Source: Palsa-661 sp035535015
Lineage (GTDB): Bacteria > Actinomycetota > Acidimicrobiia > Acidimicrobiales > UBA8190
NCBI GenBank assembly: GCA_035535015.1
Contig: DATLQU010000060.1
Coordinates: forward strand, 93,439-157,438
DNA length: 64,000 bases
Reading direction: 5' to 3'
Part shown: positions 53,212 to 61,150 of the stretch, in pieces
How the letters are laid out: each line of letters begins with the position of its first letter
How positions within the stretch are numbered: the first letter of the stretch is position 1
Notes under the pieces: generated by a model
Database searches by the model: none
The model's input: only the letters and a program-made list of their open reading frames with translations
What the model was told of the DNA's origin: nothing
Translations under genes and position numbers: made by a program

Positions 53212-53587
53212 ACCGCTCGATAGTTGCACCCAAAAGCGCAGGCGTCGGTTTCACGGACCCGGCGGTAACACCGGGAGTAGTGAGGGGCCGGGGCCGCTTC
53301 GGACCGACCGCGTAGTATCGCGCAACTTCGGCAATCCCGAGCGGGCGCAACTATGGGCGACACCGGTGCCGGCCCGCTGGCTCGAGGCGATGTACATGTT
53401 CATCCGCACGTGATGTTAGCCCGGCCCCATCTCGGCGGGACCTCCTGGCCCATGCGCGGGTAGAACCCTTCACACCTGTTGAGGAGTTCGATGCTGAACG
53501 GGTCGTCGACGTCCCTGCGGCTTCTTCCGTTCCATGGTCTCCATTTGGACCACCTTTCTGGGCTGCACCCCTGATGGTGGATGTCCG
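53212..53587. other. 376 bp gap between acr3 and the first GGDEF-EAL gene
   Basis: Convergent ends. Only short frames of poor coding character were seen, and no clear hairpin terminator. Confidence 0.4.
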
Positions 53588-55549
53588 TCAAACAGAAGGG
53601 AGCCCATCATCAGTCGCATTGGCCGTCGCTATTGGATCATGCCGGTTTAGACGTCTTGCAGTCCGCGCAAAGTCATGGAGCGCAGACCCGCTACCGGGTT
53701 GCTGTGAGATCGCTGATCGGTCGAGACAATTCCCGAGATCCTCTGCGCTGGTTGGGCGGCCGAAGTAGAAGCCCTGAGCAATGTGGCAGCCCAGCGCATT
53801 GAGTATCTCGACCTGCGCTGCCGTCTCGACCCCCTCGACGATCACATCCAGCGAGAGGGCTTCGGCGATCGCCGTTATGGAACGGAGAAGTGCCAGAGCT
53901 TGGTGGTCCGATCCGAGAGGCGTGACGAAACTCCGGTCGATCTTCAATATGTCGATTGGCAGTTCCCGCAGATAGGCCAGCGAGGAGTAGCCCGTGCCGA
54001 AGTCGTCGATGGCGATCCGCACGCCGAGGCTCCGCAGCTCCTCCAGCCGTTGTCTGGCCAGGGCGGCATCGGTCATGATGACGCGCTCTGTGATTTCAAG
54101 AACCAACAGCGCGCCAGGCAGCCCGGCATCGCTGAGCGCCCGCTCCACTCGGCCCTTCAGGTCTGCCGCGAACATTTCGGGAGCCGACAGGTTGACGGCG
54201 ATGCTGAATGCTCGGGCCGAGTCGATCGACTGCCACGCATAGGCCTGATGGCATGCCTGGCGAAGAATCCAATCACTGAGAGGTTCCATGAGGCCGAGCT
54301 CCTCCGATGTGACCAGGAACTCGTCGGGGGCGAGCAGGCCACGGCGGGGATGACGCCATCGCAAGAGCGCCTCGGCGCCGACGATGGCCCCGGTGCCCAT
54401 ATGGACGACGGGTTGGTACTGGAGTTCGAACTCATTGGCTTCCAGACCATCGCGCAGCTCGGTTTCGAGTTCGAGACGCTCGGTCATCCGAACCTGCATG
54501 TTCGGCTCGAAGATCGACAGCCGGTTCCGGCCTGACGACTTGGCCTCGTACATCGCCAGATCAGCGTCCCGCAACACCCGTTCTGCGGTCGCCGGTGGGG
54601 CGATTCCGACGATACCGATGCTGGCCGTTACCGCGACGCGGCCTCGCCTGAGTGGGATCGGAGCACTCAAGGTGGAGAGCATCCTGTTGGCGACCTGGGT
54701 CGCCTGGGCGATATCTCGATCGCTCAAGAGAACGGCGAACTCGTCGCCTCCCAAGCGTGCCGCCAGATCACCCTCGCGCAGAGTCGTCCGCACACGTTGT
54801 GCGATGGCGATCAGCAACTCGTCTCCGGCAGCATGTCCGTAGGTGTCATTGACCGTTTTGAAGCCATCGAGGTCAATAAAGAGAAGGCACGATCGTGCCG
54901 CGTCGGCGTCTGTCCCCAGGTGTTCGATCCGGTCGGAGAGCAAAAGGCGGCTGGCGAGGCCCGTCAGGATATCGGTATTGGCCTGGGCGATCAGACGCTT
55001 AGTGGTGGCGCGGCCCCGAGCCGTGCGGACGGCGAGGACATCGGAGAGAACGAGCCAGATCGCAAGAGTCAGTAACAATCTGATGACAACGCCGACTGAC
55101 CAACCATGCTGGATGACGACCCAGCCGGGGATGGCAAGCAGGGCGAAGCCGGGGCCCGTGCCCCGGGGCTGCGTGAGCCCGATGTAGAGAAAGGCAAGGG
55201 TGAAGAACGCCGTGTAGTTGACCGCCACACCCTTGGTCACCATGGCCAGGGTCACCTCGCTCGATACCAGAAGTACCGGAAAGACGATCAACAACCACCC
55301 AGCGGCTCGGCGCCAGGGCAGTTGCAGCAGGGCAAGATCCACTGTCGCCGTTCCTCCGGCGACGCCGGCGGTGGTTCGAAGTGTCGCATCGTCGAGCCCC
55401 AGTGCCAGAGAGCTGACAAGGACGAGGAGCGAGAAAGTTCCCACCAATCCAACACCGAGCAGGACATCCTGGCGACGTGGCCCTAGCTCGGCGCGCGCCA
55501 CACGCCGTTCGATCCACCCGTGGACTCCTTTGGACCGATCGGCTGGCAT
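53588..55549 (-). CDS. Membrane GGDEF-EAL c-di-GMP enzyme
   Basis: 653 residues from ATG 55549, the likeliest of several in-frame starts because the membrane block begins soon after. About five or six helices form an N-terminal membrane sensor. A GGDEF domain follows with an intact active-site LGGDEF near residue 266 and an RxxD inhibitory site five residues before it. The EAL domain has EALLRW near 393, DDFGTGYSS, KIDRSF and EGVET. Both diguanylate cyclase and phosphodiesterase motifs look intact. The membrane block could be a relative of the stand-alone sensor at 10604. Confidence 0.9.
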   Translation of the reverse strand: MPADRSKGVHGWIERRVARAELGPRRQDVLLGVGLVGTFSLLVLVSSLALGLDDATLRTTAGVAGGTATVDLALLQLPWRRAAGWLLIVFPVLLVSSEVTLAMVTKGVAVNYTAFFTLAFLYIGLTQPRGTGPGFALLAIPGWVVIQHGWSVGVVIRLLLTLAIWLVLSDVLAVRTARGRATTKRLIAQANTDILTGLASRLLLSDRIEHLGTDADAARSCLLFIDLDGFKTVNDTYGHAAGDELLIAIAQRVRTTLREGDLAARLGGDEFAVLLSDRDIAQATQVANRMLSTLSAPIPLRRGRVAVTASIGIVGIAPPATAERVLRDADLAMYEAKSSGRNRLSIFEPNMQVRMTERLELETELRDGLEANEFELQYQPVVHMGTGAIVGAEALLRWRHPRRGLLAPDEFLVTSEELGLMEPLSDWILRQACHQAYAWQSIDSARAFSIAVNLSAPEMFAADLKGRVERALSDAGLPGALLVLEITERVIMTDAALARQRLEELRSLGVRIAIDDFGTGYSSLAYLRELPIDILKIDRSFVTPLGSDHQALALLRSITAIAEALSLDVIVEGVETAAQVEILNALGCHIAQGFYFGRPTSAEDLGNCLDRSAISQQPGSGSALHDFARTARRLNRHDPIATANATDDGLPSV

Positions 55550-55952
55550 CAGTGAGCGTCCTTGCAACTCTCGGTCGATAATGAGGCGCGCTGGATGCTT
55601 CGCTTCCGATCCGATGAGGTTCGCCAGATGCCCCACCCCCGCCGCTACGACGGCGCGCGTCCGCACGACCCTTCCCATGATCCGATGCCGATGGGCCGCC
55701 ACAAGGCCTGTGCACTGTCAGGCATTTCGCCTGCCAATCTTGGTGCGGGGCGCCACCTCTCGGGCGGGCTGCCGCGAGGTCGCGTCAGCATGTCGAGAAA
55801 TGAAGCCTAGGTTGTCTGGGTGTCGTAGCAGTCATCGACGCGTCGGAGCCTGAACTTGAGGCTGCTCATCAGGCTGACCACCAACTGGCGCCAGTCGGTA
55901 CCGAGAGCATCATCCGAGCCTGTCCACTTGGGCTTTCTCCAGGTCCGGCGGA
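55550..55952. other. 403 bp leader region of the GGDEF-EAL gene
   Basis: Presumably contains the promoter of the GGDEF-EAL gene; the open frame extends upstream to 55702. No match to the T[AC]AA-N16-[GA][CT]CGAT element found elsewhere in the window was seen here. Confidence 0.35.
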
Positions 55953-55954
55953 CT

Positions 55955-56180
55955 AGCCCTCGAACTTCTGCGGCTTGAGCGACCCAACGACGAAGAACTG
56001 GCCATCGAGGTCGTCATGTTCCGTCATGAGATCGCTGTGCCGCGCCAGAGCGAACGCCGGGCGTTGCGACCCGCGGATCGAGCGGCGCCGCCGGTTGGGT
56101 CGGCGGCTCTCGCCGGTTTGCCGCAGGCGCGTCTTCGTTCCACCCGAGACTGTGCCGGACCGCTCAGCGTTGCCGGTTAC
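55955..56180 (+). pseudogene. Integrase-core transposase N-terminal remnant
   Basis: One frame reads ELAIEVVMFRHEIAVPRQSE, then RALRPADRAA. This matches the usual start of integrase-core (IS481/IS3-type) transposases: EVvvLRHElaVLRRQvaRP...aDR. A continuing piece is in another frame (RLSPVCRRRVFVPPETV, equivalent to the lsrlLPR...VtPeTLL region). Then nothing: no DDE core and no terminal inverted repeats. It is a short decayed scar of a mobile element, in front of the tetR gene. Confidence 0.6.
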
Positions 56181-56374
56181 ATCCTGGTCGTCGAATAGGC
56201 GAGCACGACTGGATCTCCTCGCTATCGCTCTGCCCCGTTTGATCCAGCGCATGTGACAGCCGCGCCGCCAGACGAGATCACCATGATCGCGTGCGCGTTG
56301 TAGAGCGCCGCCGAGTACGCGGGTCGTTCTGAAATCTCCGGGGGTTCTCGTATGGAGTGCTCGATTAGGACTTG

Positions 56375-56393
56375 ACTGAATGACTCATTCAGT
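56375..56393. promoter_or_regulatory. 19 bp perfect palindrome, operator for the TetR gene
   Basis: ACTGAATGACTCATTCAGT is a perfect palindrome around a central C. A -35 TTGACT (56372-56377) touches its left edge and a possible -10 GATAGT (56395-56400) lies 17 bp after the -35. A bound repressor would block the promoter. ATG 56407 is only 6 bp after the -10, so the message may be leaderless. Confidence 0.7.
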
Positions 56394-56406
56394 AGATAGT
56401 TGCGAT

Positions 56407-57105
56407 ATGCCCCGAGCTTCCCCACCGAAACGTTTGGTCGACGTGGCCAAGGCCGCCACCGGGGTGTTCGGGCGCCTCGGCTACCGCCGCGCCCACATGG
56501 CCGAGGTGGCCACCCAGGCGGGCCTATCCGCAGGTGCCGTGTACACATACGTGGAGAGCAAAGAGGCGCTGTTCCACCTGGTGTTTGCCCACGCCTTCGG
56601 TCAGTTCGCCGAGGGTATGCCTTCGCTGCCCCTGGCCACGCCGGCCTTCGCCGAAACCTTGGAACTGATCGGCCAAGGGTTGCGGAAGACGACGGCGACG
56701 CCCTTGCTCAAAGCCGCTCTCGATCAGTCCGACCCTGGCGATATCGAGACCGAGCTCACGACCATCATCGAGGAGCGCTACGCCATGACCGAGCGGGTGT
56801 GGCCGGTCCTGGCGGTGATCGAACGCTGCGCCGTGGACCTTCCCGAGCTCGAGGCCCTCTATTTCCAACGGGGACGACCCCGGCATCTGGCCCAGTTGAC
56901 CCGGTACCTCGAGCTGCGAGCGGCTAGTGGCCACCTTCGCACCATGACCGACGCCACGGTGGCGGCGCGCATCGTCACCGAGTCGATCACGTGGTTCGCC
57001 TGGCACCGGCGTGAAGACCGCGACGCTCGCTTCTACGACGACGAGGCGGCCCGTCGCACCGTCATCGAGTTCGTCTGCCACGCACTGATCGAGCCGAGGT
57101 GGTGA
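56407..57105 (+). CDS. TetR-family transcriptional regulator
   Basis: 232 residues from ATG 56407; an earlier ATG at 56380 lies inside the palindrome and is unlikely. The N-terminal HTH is canonical: AATGVFGRLGYRRAHMAEVA, then TQAGLSAGAVYTYVESKEALF. The C-terminal ligand domain is helical (SLPLATPAFAETLELIGQGL onward). It probably autorepresses through the 19 bp palindrome and also controls the coupled glycosyltransferase, whose GTG overlaps its stop. Inducer unknown; a membrane or cell-wall stress ligand would be consistent with the partner. Confidence 0.9.
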   Translation: MPRASPPKRLVDVAKAATGVFGRLGYRRAHMAEVATQAGLSAGAVYTYVESKEALFHLVFAHAFGQFAEGMPSLPLATPAFAETLELIGQGLRKTTATPLLKAALDQSDPGDIETELTTIIEERYAMTERVWPVLAVIERCAVDLPELEALYFQRGRPRHLAQLTRYLELRAASGHLRTMTDATVAARIVTESITWFAWHRREDRDARFYDDEAARRTVIEFVCHALIEPRW

Positions 57106-58640
57106 CCTCGACCACCACCCGTCGCACGAAGGTCGAATCACGACCAGCGATCGCTGGGGCCGACCAGCCAAGGATGCACCTGCGCCCGGTGCTCGCCATC
57201 GGCATCGGATTGGTAACGCTGGAGCTGGCCATGGCCGGCCGTTACGGGTTCCACCGCGACGAGCTGTACTTCCTGGCCTGCGCCCACCACCTGGCTTGGG
57301 GCTACGTCGATCAGCCCCCCCTTGTACCGGCAGTCGCCAAACTGGCAACAGACCTGTTCGGGCCGTCGGTCGTTGGGGCTCGGGTCCTCCCTGCACTCGC
57401 GGGCGGGGCGTCTGTGGTGTTCACCGGCCTCATGGCCCGTGAACTCGGCGGGGGCCGTAAAGCCCAGATGCTGGCCGCTCTGGCGGCGGCCAGCTCCCCG
57501 CAACTGCTGGCTGCCTTCCATCTCCTTTCCACCACCGCGTTCGACCTCTTCTTCTGGTCGGCGATCTCGCTGCTCGTTCTCCGGTTGATGCGGACAGGAG
57601 ATGAGCGGCTGTGGCTGGCCGTCGGCGCCGTCGCCGGGGTGGGCTTGATGAACAAGTTCAATGTCGTCTTCCTGCTTGTCGGTCTGGGCGCCGGCCTTCT
57701 CCTGGGCAGTCGGGGTCAAGCGCTGCGCAGCGTGTGGCTGTGGGGCGGTGCGGCGTTGGCCCTCGCCTTGTGGTCTCCCAACCTCATCTGGAACGCCCAG
57801 CACCAGTGGGCGGCCTTCGCCATGTTGCGCAGCCTCCACCAAGAGAACTCCACCCTGGGCGCTTCCCTCGGCTTCATTCCGGCCCAGTTCTTCGTGGTGG
57901 GACCGGTACTCGTCGTCCTGTGGTTCGGCGGCCTGCGGCAACTGCTCCGTCACCACTTGGCCAGACCGTTCGGATTGGCCTACCTCGTCCTCCTGGTGCT
58001 GTTCACGGTGTCAGGGGCCAAGCCCTATTACTTGGCCGGCATGTATTTCGTTCTCTTTGCTGCCGGCGGAACCTGGGCCGAAGCACGCCTCGCCGCCCGG
58101 CAGCCGCCACAGGGCGTCAGAGGCTGGGTGACCTTGATGACCGTGGGTGCCGTCCTGGCTCTACCGCTGGCGCTCCCGGTGCTGCCGGAGAGCCGGCTGG
58201 CCAAAGGGCCGTGGGAGGGCAGCATCAATAAGGACCTGAGCGCCACGGTGGGTTGGCCGAGCCTCGTCCGCCAGATCGTCCAGGTTTCTGCCACTTTGCC
58301 TGCCACTCAGCGAGCCCATCTGGTGATCTTCACGGGTGACTACGGTGCCGCCGGTGCGGTGGACCTGTACGGCGGTCGCTACCGGTTGCCCCACGCCATC
58401 AGCGGCCACAACTCGTACTGGTGGTGGGGCCCGGGGAATGCCAAGGACGGCGCCACCACTATCGCCGTCGATTTGCCGCGGTCGTATCTGCAGACGATCT
58501 TCTCTGAGGTCATCCCGGCGGGCAGCGTGGCAACCCCCGACGGTGTTTGGAGCGAAGAACGAGGTGACCCCATCTGGGTCTGCCGCGGTCAGAGGTTGAC
58601 CTGGACCCGAGCGTGGCCGGCGGCCAAGCACTACGGATAA
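57102..58640 (+). CDS. GT39-family membrane glycosyltransferase
   Basis: 512 residues. GTG 57102 overlaps the tetR stop (GTGA); GTG 57099 is one codon earlier. The signature first loop FHRDELYFLACAHHLAWGYVDQPP is clear: an acidic pair followed by a DQPP motif, typical of dolichyl-/polyprenyl-phosphate-sugar glycosyltransferases. About ten more helices follow, and then a soluble C-terminal domain (FTGDYGAAGAVDLYG; GHNSYWWWGPGN) typical of actinobacterial members. It should add a sugar to an envelope acceptor outside the membrane. Nothing is seen in the 288 bp after it. Confidence 0.9.
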   Translation: MTSTTTRRTKVESRPAIAGADQPRMHLRPVLAIGIGLVTLELAMAGRYGFHRDELYFLACAHHLAWGYVDQPPLVPAVAKLATDLFGPSVVGARVLPALAGGASVVFTGLMARELGGGRKAQMLAALAAASSPQLLAAFHLLSTTAFDLFFWSAISLLVLRLMRTGDERLWLAVGAVAGVGLMNKFNVVFLLVGLGAGLLLGSRGQALRSVWLWGGAALALALWSPNLIWNAQHQWAAFAMLRSLHQENSTLGASLGFIPAQFFVVGPVLVVLWFGGLRQLLRHHLARPFGLAYLVLLVLFTVSGAKPYYLAGMYFVLFAAGGTWAEARLAARQPPQGVRGWVTLMTVGAVLALPLALPVLPESRLAKGPWEGSINKDLSATVGWPSLVRQIVQVSATLPATQRAHLVIFTGDYGAAGAVDLYGGRYRLPHAISGHNSYWWWGPGNAKDGATTIAVDLPRSYLQTIFSEVIPAGSVATPDGVWSEERGDPIWVCRGQRLTWTRAWPAAKHYG

Positions 58641-58928
58641 CGACGCTCGAGATCGGACTGGCAATACAGGACATCGGGCGCCCAGATTCGCCGTTAGGAG
58701 GCCGCTCGGAAGCGCCGCGGACCTTGTGTCCTGGCGCCCCGTCAAACCACTCGAGATTGCCGCCGGCGATATCGGCGGAGTCCCCCTCCAATCCGGGTCA
58801 GCGCCAGATTCTACCGCCCGACCTCGGCACTCTTGCGCTACCTCCGCCCGAGCACACGAGCCACATACGGGGTAGAGAGTGGACCCCAGCCTCGTGAACG
58901 GGACGACATTGCACTGATAGGTGAGGGT

Positions 58929-59199
58929 GTGCCGAAGATCGTCATCACCCACGGGGTTGTCGACGTAGACGCCTGGCTGAAATTCAAGTCGGAGCGGGCC
59001 GACGCCATCGGTGGCATGGGAGGCACCAATGTCGTGGACCACGTCGCGCACGACGGAAGCAGCACCGTCGCCGTCAGCGGCGACGTGGACGATGTGGCGG
59101 CACTCATGGCGACCCTCGCCTCACCACCTCCCGAGCTCGCGGCGGCCATGGAAAGGCCCGGAGCTTCTGCCTCCGTGGACTGCCTACGTCGAGAAATAG
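58929..59199 (+). pseudogene. Small conserved protein gene with a single-base frameshift
   Basis: From GTG 58929 the protein reads PKIVITHGVVDVDAWLKFK, SERADAIGGMGGTNVVDHVA, DDVAALMATLASPPPELAAA, then ME. This is a compact domain of the stress-response alpha/beta barrel size that I have seen in hypothetical proteins. Near 59165 it loses the frame; one base over it ends normally as ELLPPWTAYVEK and a TAG at 59199. Removing one base in GGAGCTTCTG would restore it. Function unknown. Confidence 0.65.
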
Positions 59200-59351
59200 T
59201 CCGGGCGATGGTTCGCGGGGGCTCGGCCCGGACGGGCCGTCCAGGAGCCCAGAACCGCCCGAGATCACGCCGAGGTGTCGAGAGGGAAGAGTCTCGGCGC
59301 GAGGCCGACCTCCTCCAATGAGTATCGGGTGCCGGACTTAGCGGGAAGTGC

Positions 59352-60497
59352 TCAGCGGCCGCTGACGCGATCGCGCAGTGTGCGGGCCACTTGGGCCGGA
59401 TCGGGGAGTGCGGCGAGCTCGGCGGCGAGCCGGCGCCCCGTGTCGCGATAGGACGGCTCCTCCAGCACGAGGCGCACTGCGTCGCGCACCGCCTCCGGTG
59501 TCACGTCATCGGGCCCGATCGTCACTGCGGCACCGCGGCGGGTGAGGAGCCAACCGTTGACGAAATTGTCGGCACCCTGTGGGAGGACGACCTGGGGGAC
59601 GCCGTGCGCCAGCGAGCCGTACATCGTGCCCGAGCCCCCGTGATGGACGATGGCGGAGCACCGGGGAAGCAACTCTGCCTGCGGGATGTAGCGCTCCACC
59701 CTGGTATTGGCCGGCACGGGCTCAAGCGCCGCGGGATCGTTGTCCGCACCCACTGTGACAACCACCTCGACGGCTTCACCCGCAAGACCAGCAAGGGCCG
59801 TGCGAAACACCTCGGTGTTCCCGAATAACGTGCCGAGCGTCAGGTAGACACATGGGGGATCGCTATGCGCCGGCCCGGTCGTGGGCAGCGGCGCGGGACG
59901 CATGGCCAGGGTATCGCCACCGGGAATGGTCTGCTCCTCGAGCGAGGCCGGGGTGATCTCGATCGTGATCCCCCGGTACAACCCGCCGTAACCAGGGGTG
60001 AAGCAGTCGAACGAGCGCCAGATCGGCGACACGGCGTCGTCGGCTAACGCCATCACCTCGTCGGGGAGCATGGGGCTGATCAGGTGGTGAACGCCGGGGA
60101 CGCCCAAGACCTCGGCGGCCAGCGGTCCGGCGAGTGCGTAGGTCTCGAACAGCACGAGATCCGGCCTGAGCTCCCGGCCGATGGCGACCACCTCGTCGAT
60201 CATGTCGGGAGCGGCCACCTCGGCGAACAGGCGAGGGACAAAGTAGTGGTTGATGCGCTCGGGGGCGAGTCCGTCGCCCGGCAGGCCGTGGAGGACGCGG
60301 GCCTGGAGGTCGGCGAACCAGTCCATCTCACCGCGACCCGCCTGCCGGAACACCGCTCCCGCTCGAGCGACGGCCCCGCCCGGGTCCTCGCCGGCCGCCA
60401 CCGTGACTTCGTCCCCCTGGGCCAGAAACGCCTCGATCAAGGGCATCATCGGGTTGACGTGACCGGCACCCGGTGTGGCCACGGCGAGTATCTTCAT
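59352..60497 (-). CDS. UDP-glycosyltransferase (GT1, MGT-like)
   Basis: 381 residues. N-terminal acceptor domain begins ILAVATPGAGHVNPMMPLIEAF. The C-terminal nucleotide-sugar signature is intact: LLPRCSAIVHHGGSGTMYGSLAHGVPQVVLPQGADNF with the HxGGxGT core and the Q/D near the end. Family members glycosylate macrolides, phenazines or other small hydrophobic acceptors. It is solitary and cytoplasmic, and the upstream 650 bp is gene-poor. Confidence 0.88.
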   Translation of the reverse strand: MKILAVATPGAGHVNPMMPLIEAFLAQGDEVTVAAGEDPGGAVARAGAVFRQAGRGEMDWFADLQARVLHGLPGDGLAPERINHYFVPRLFAEVAAPDMIDEVVAIGRELRPDLVLFETYALAGPLAAEVLGVPGVHHLISPMLPDEVMALADDAVSPIWRSFDCFTPGYGGLYRGITIEITPASLEEQTIPGGDTLAMRPAPLPTTGPAHSDPPCVYLTLGTLFGNTEVFRTALAGLAGEAVEVVVTVGADNDPAALEPVPANTRVERYIPQAELLPRCSAIVHHGGSGTMYGSLAHGVPQVVLPQGADNFVNGWLLTRRGAAVTIGPDDVTPEAVRDAVRLVLEEPSYRDTGRRLAAELAALPDPAQVARTLRDRVSGR

Positions 60498-61150
60498 TCG
60501 TTTCCTTCCTTGTCACCAGCCGACGGGCGGACCGCGAGCATCGCGGTGTCAGTTTGCCTGTTACGGCGTCACCTCCGCCAGGGCCGTCCGTCCGGCAATG
60601 CCGCCTATAGGGTTGGCTCCGGCATCGTCCGGAACGGGCCAGCCCTCACACATAACACGCCCATCGTCGATACAGATCGGATCAGTGCCAGCCGAGACTC
60701 CACGGATCAGGTGCAACCCATGATCCGCCGAACTTGGGCACCGGCAACCCTCGATCCGATCGAGGATGTATTACCCCAGCAGCCTCTTGGCGATGACGAC
60801 CCGCTGAATCTGGTTGGTACCTTCGTATATTTGGGTGTTCTCTCAAATGCTCCATCCTGTGACGTCCAGTCGGCTGACCTCGCTCCAGAGCAAGACAGGC
60901 GTCTCCAAGTTCACCGGGCTCAGGATGAGGGGTGGTGCCGAATCGAAATGCCAGGCTATGGGCGCGCTTGAGGCATTGGTGCCCTCGGGCTCGGGAGCAT
61001 CGAGTCGGCCTGACCACGAAGTGTTCATTCAGTCGGACAGCAATATCTTGGCCTATTCACCTTCTGGCAGCTATCTGCGGGCGGACTTCCTGCCGTTGCC
61101 ACATTGTTCGCTGGCGAGACGCTAAAGACGTTAAGAATTCTTGCTGTCTT
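60498..61150. other. Gene-poor region with a scar of an acyl-CoA dehydrogenase
   Basis: Between 60771 and 60842, minus strand, a frame reads ENTQIYEGTNQIQRVV then IAKRLLG and a TAA stop, which is the invariant C-terminal end of acyl-CoA dehydrogenases. The rest of that gene is not here, so this is an end fragment. The surrounding 580 bp shows no supported gene. The promoter of the glycosyltransferase should lie within 60498-60700. Confidence 0.6.

Noticed and set aside
53400..53591. 63-residue frame before the first GGDEF-EAL gene (a possible modified peptide precursor)
   Set aside because: It contains two cysteines and a polar sequence, but there is no modifying enzyme nearby and coding bias is poor.
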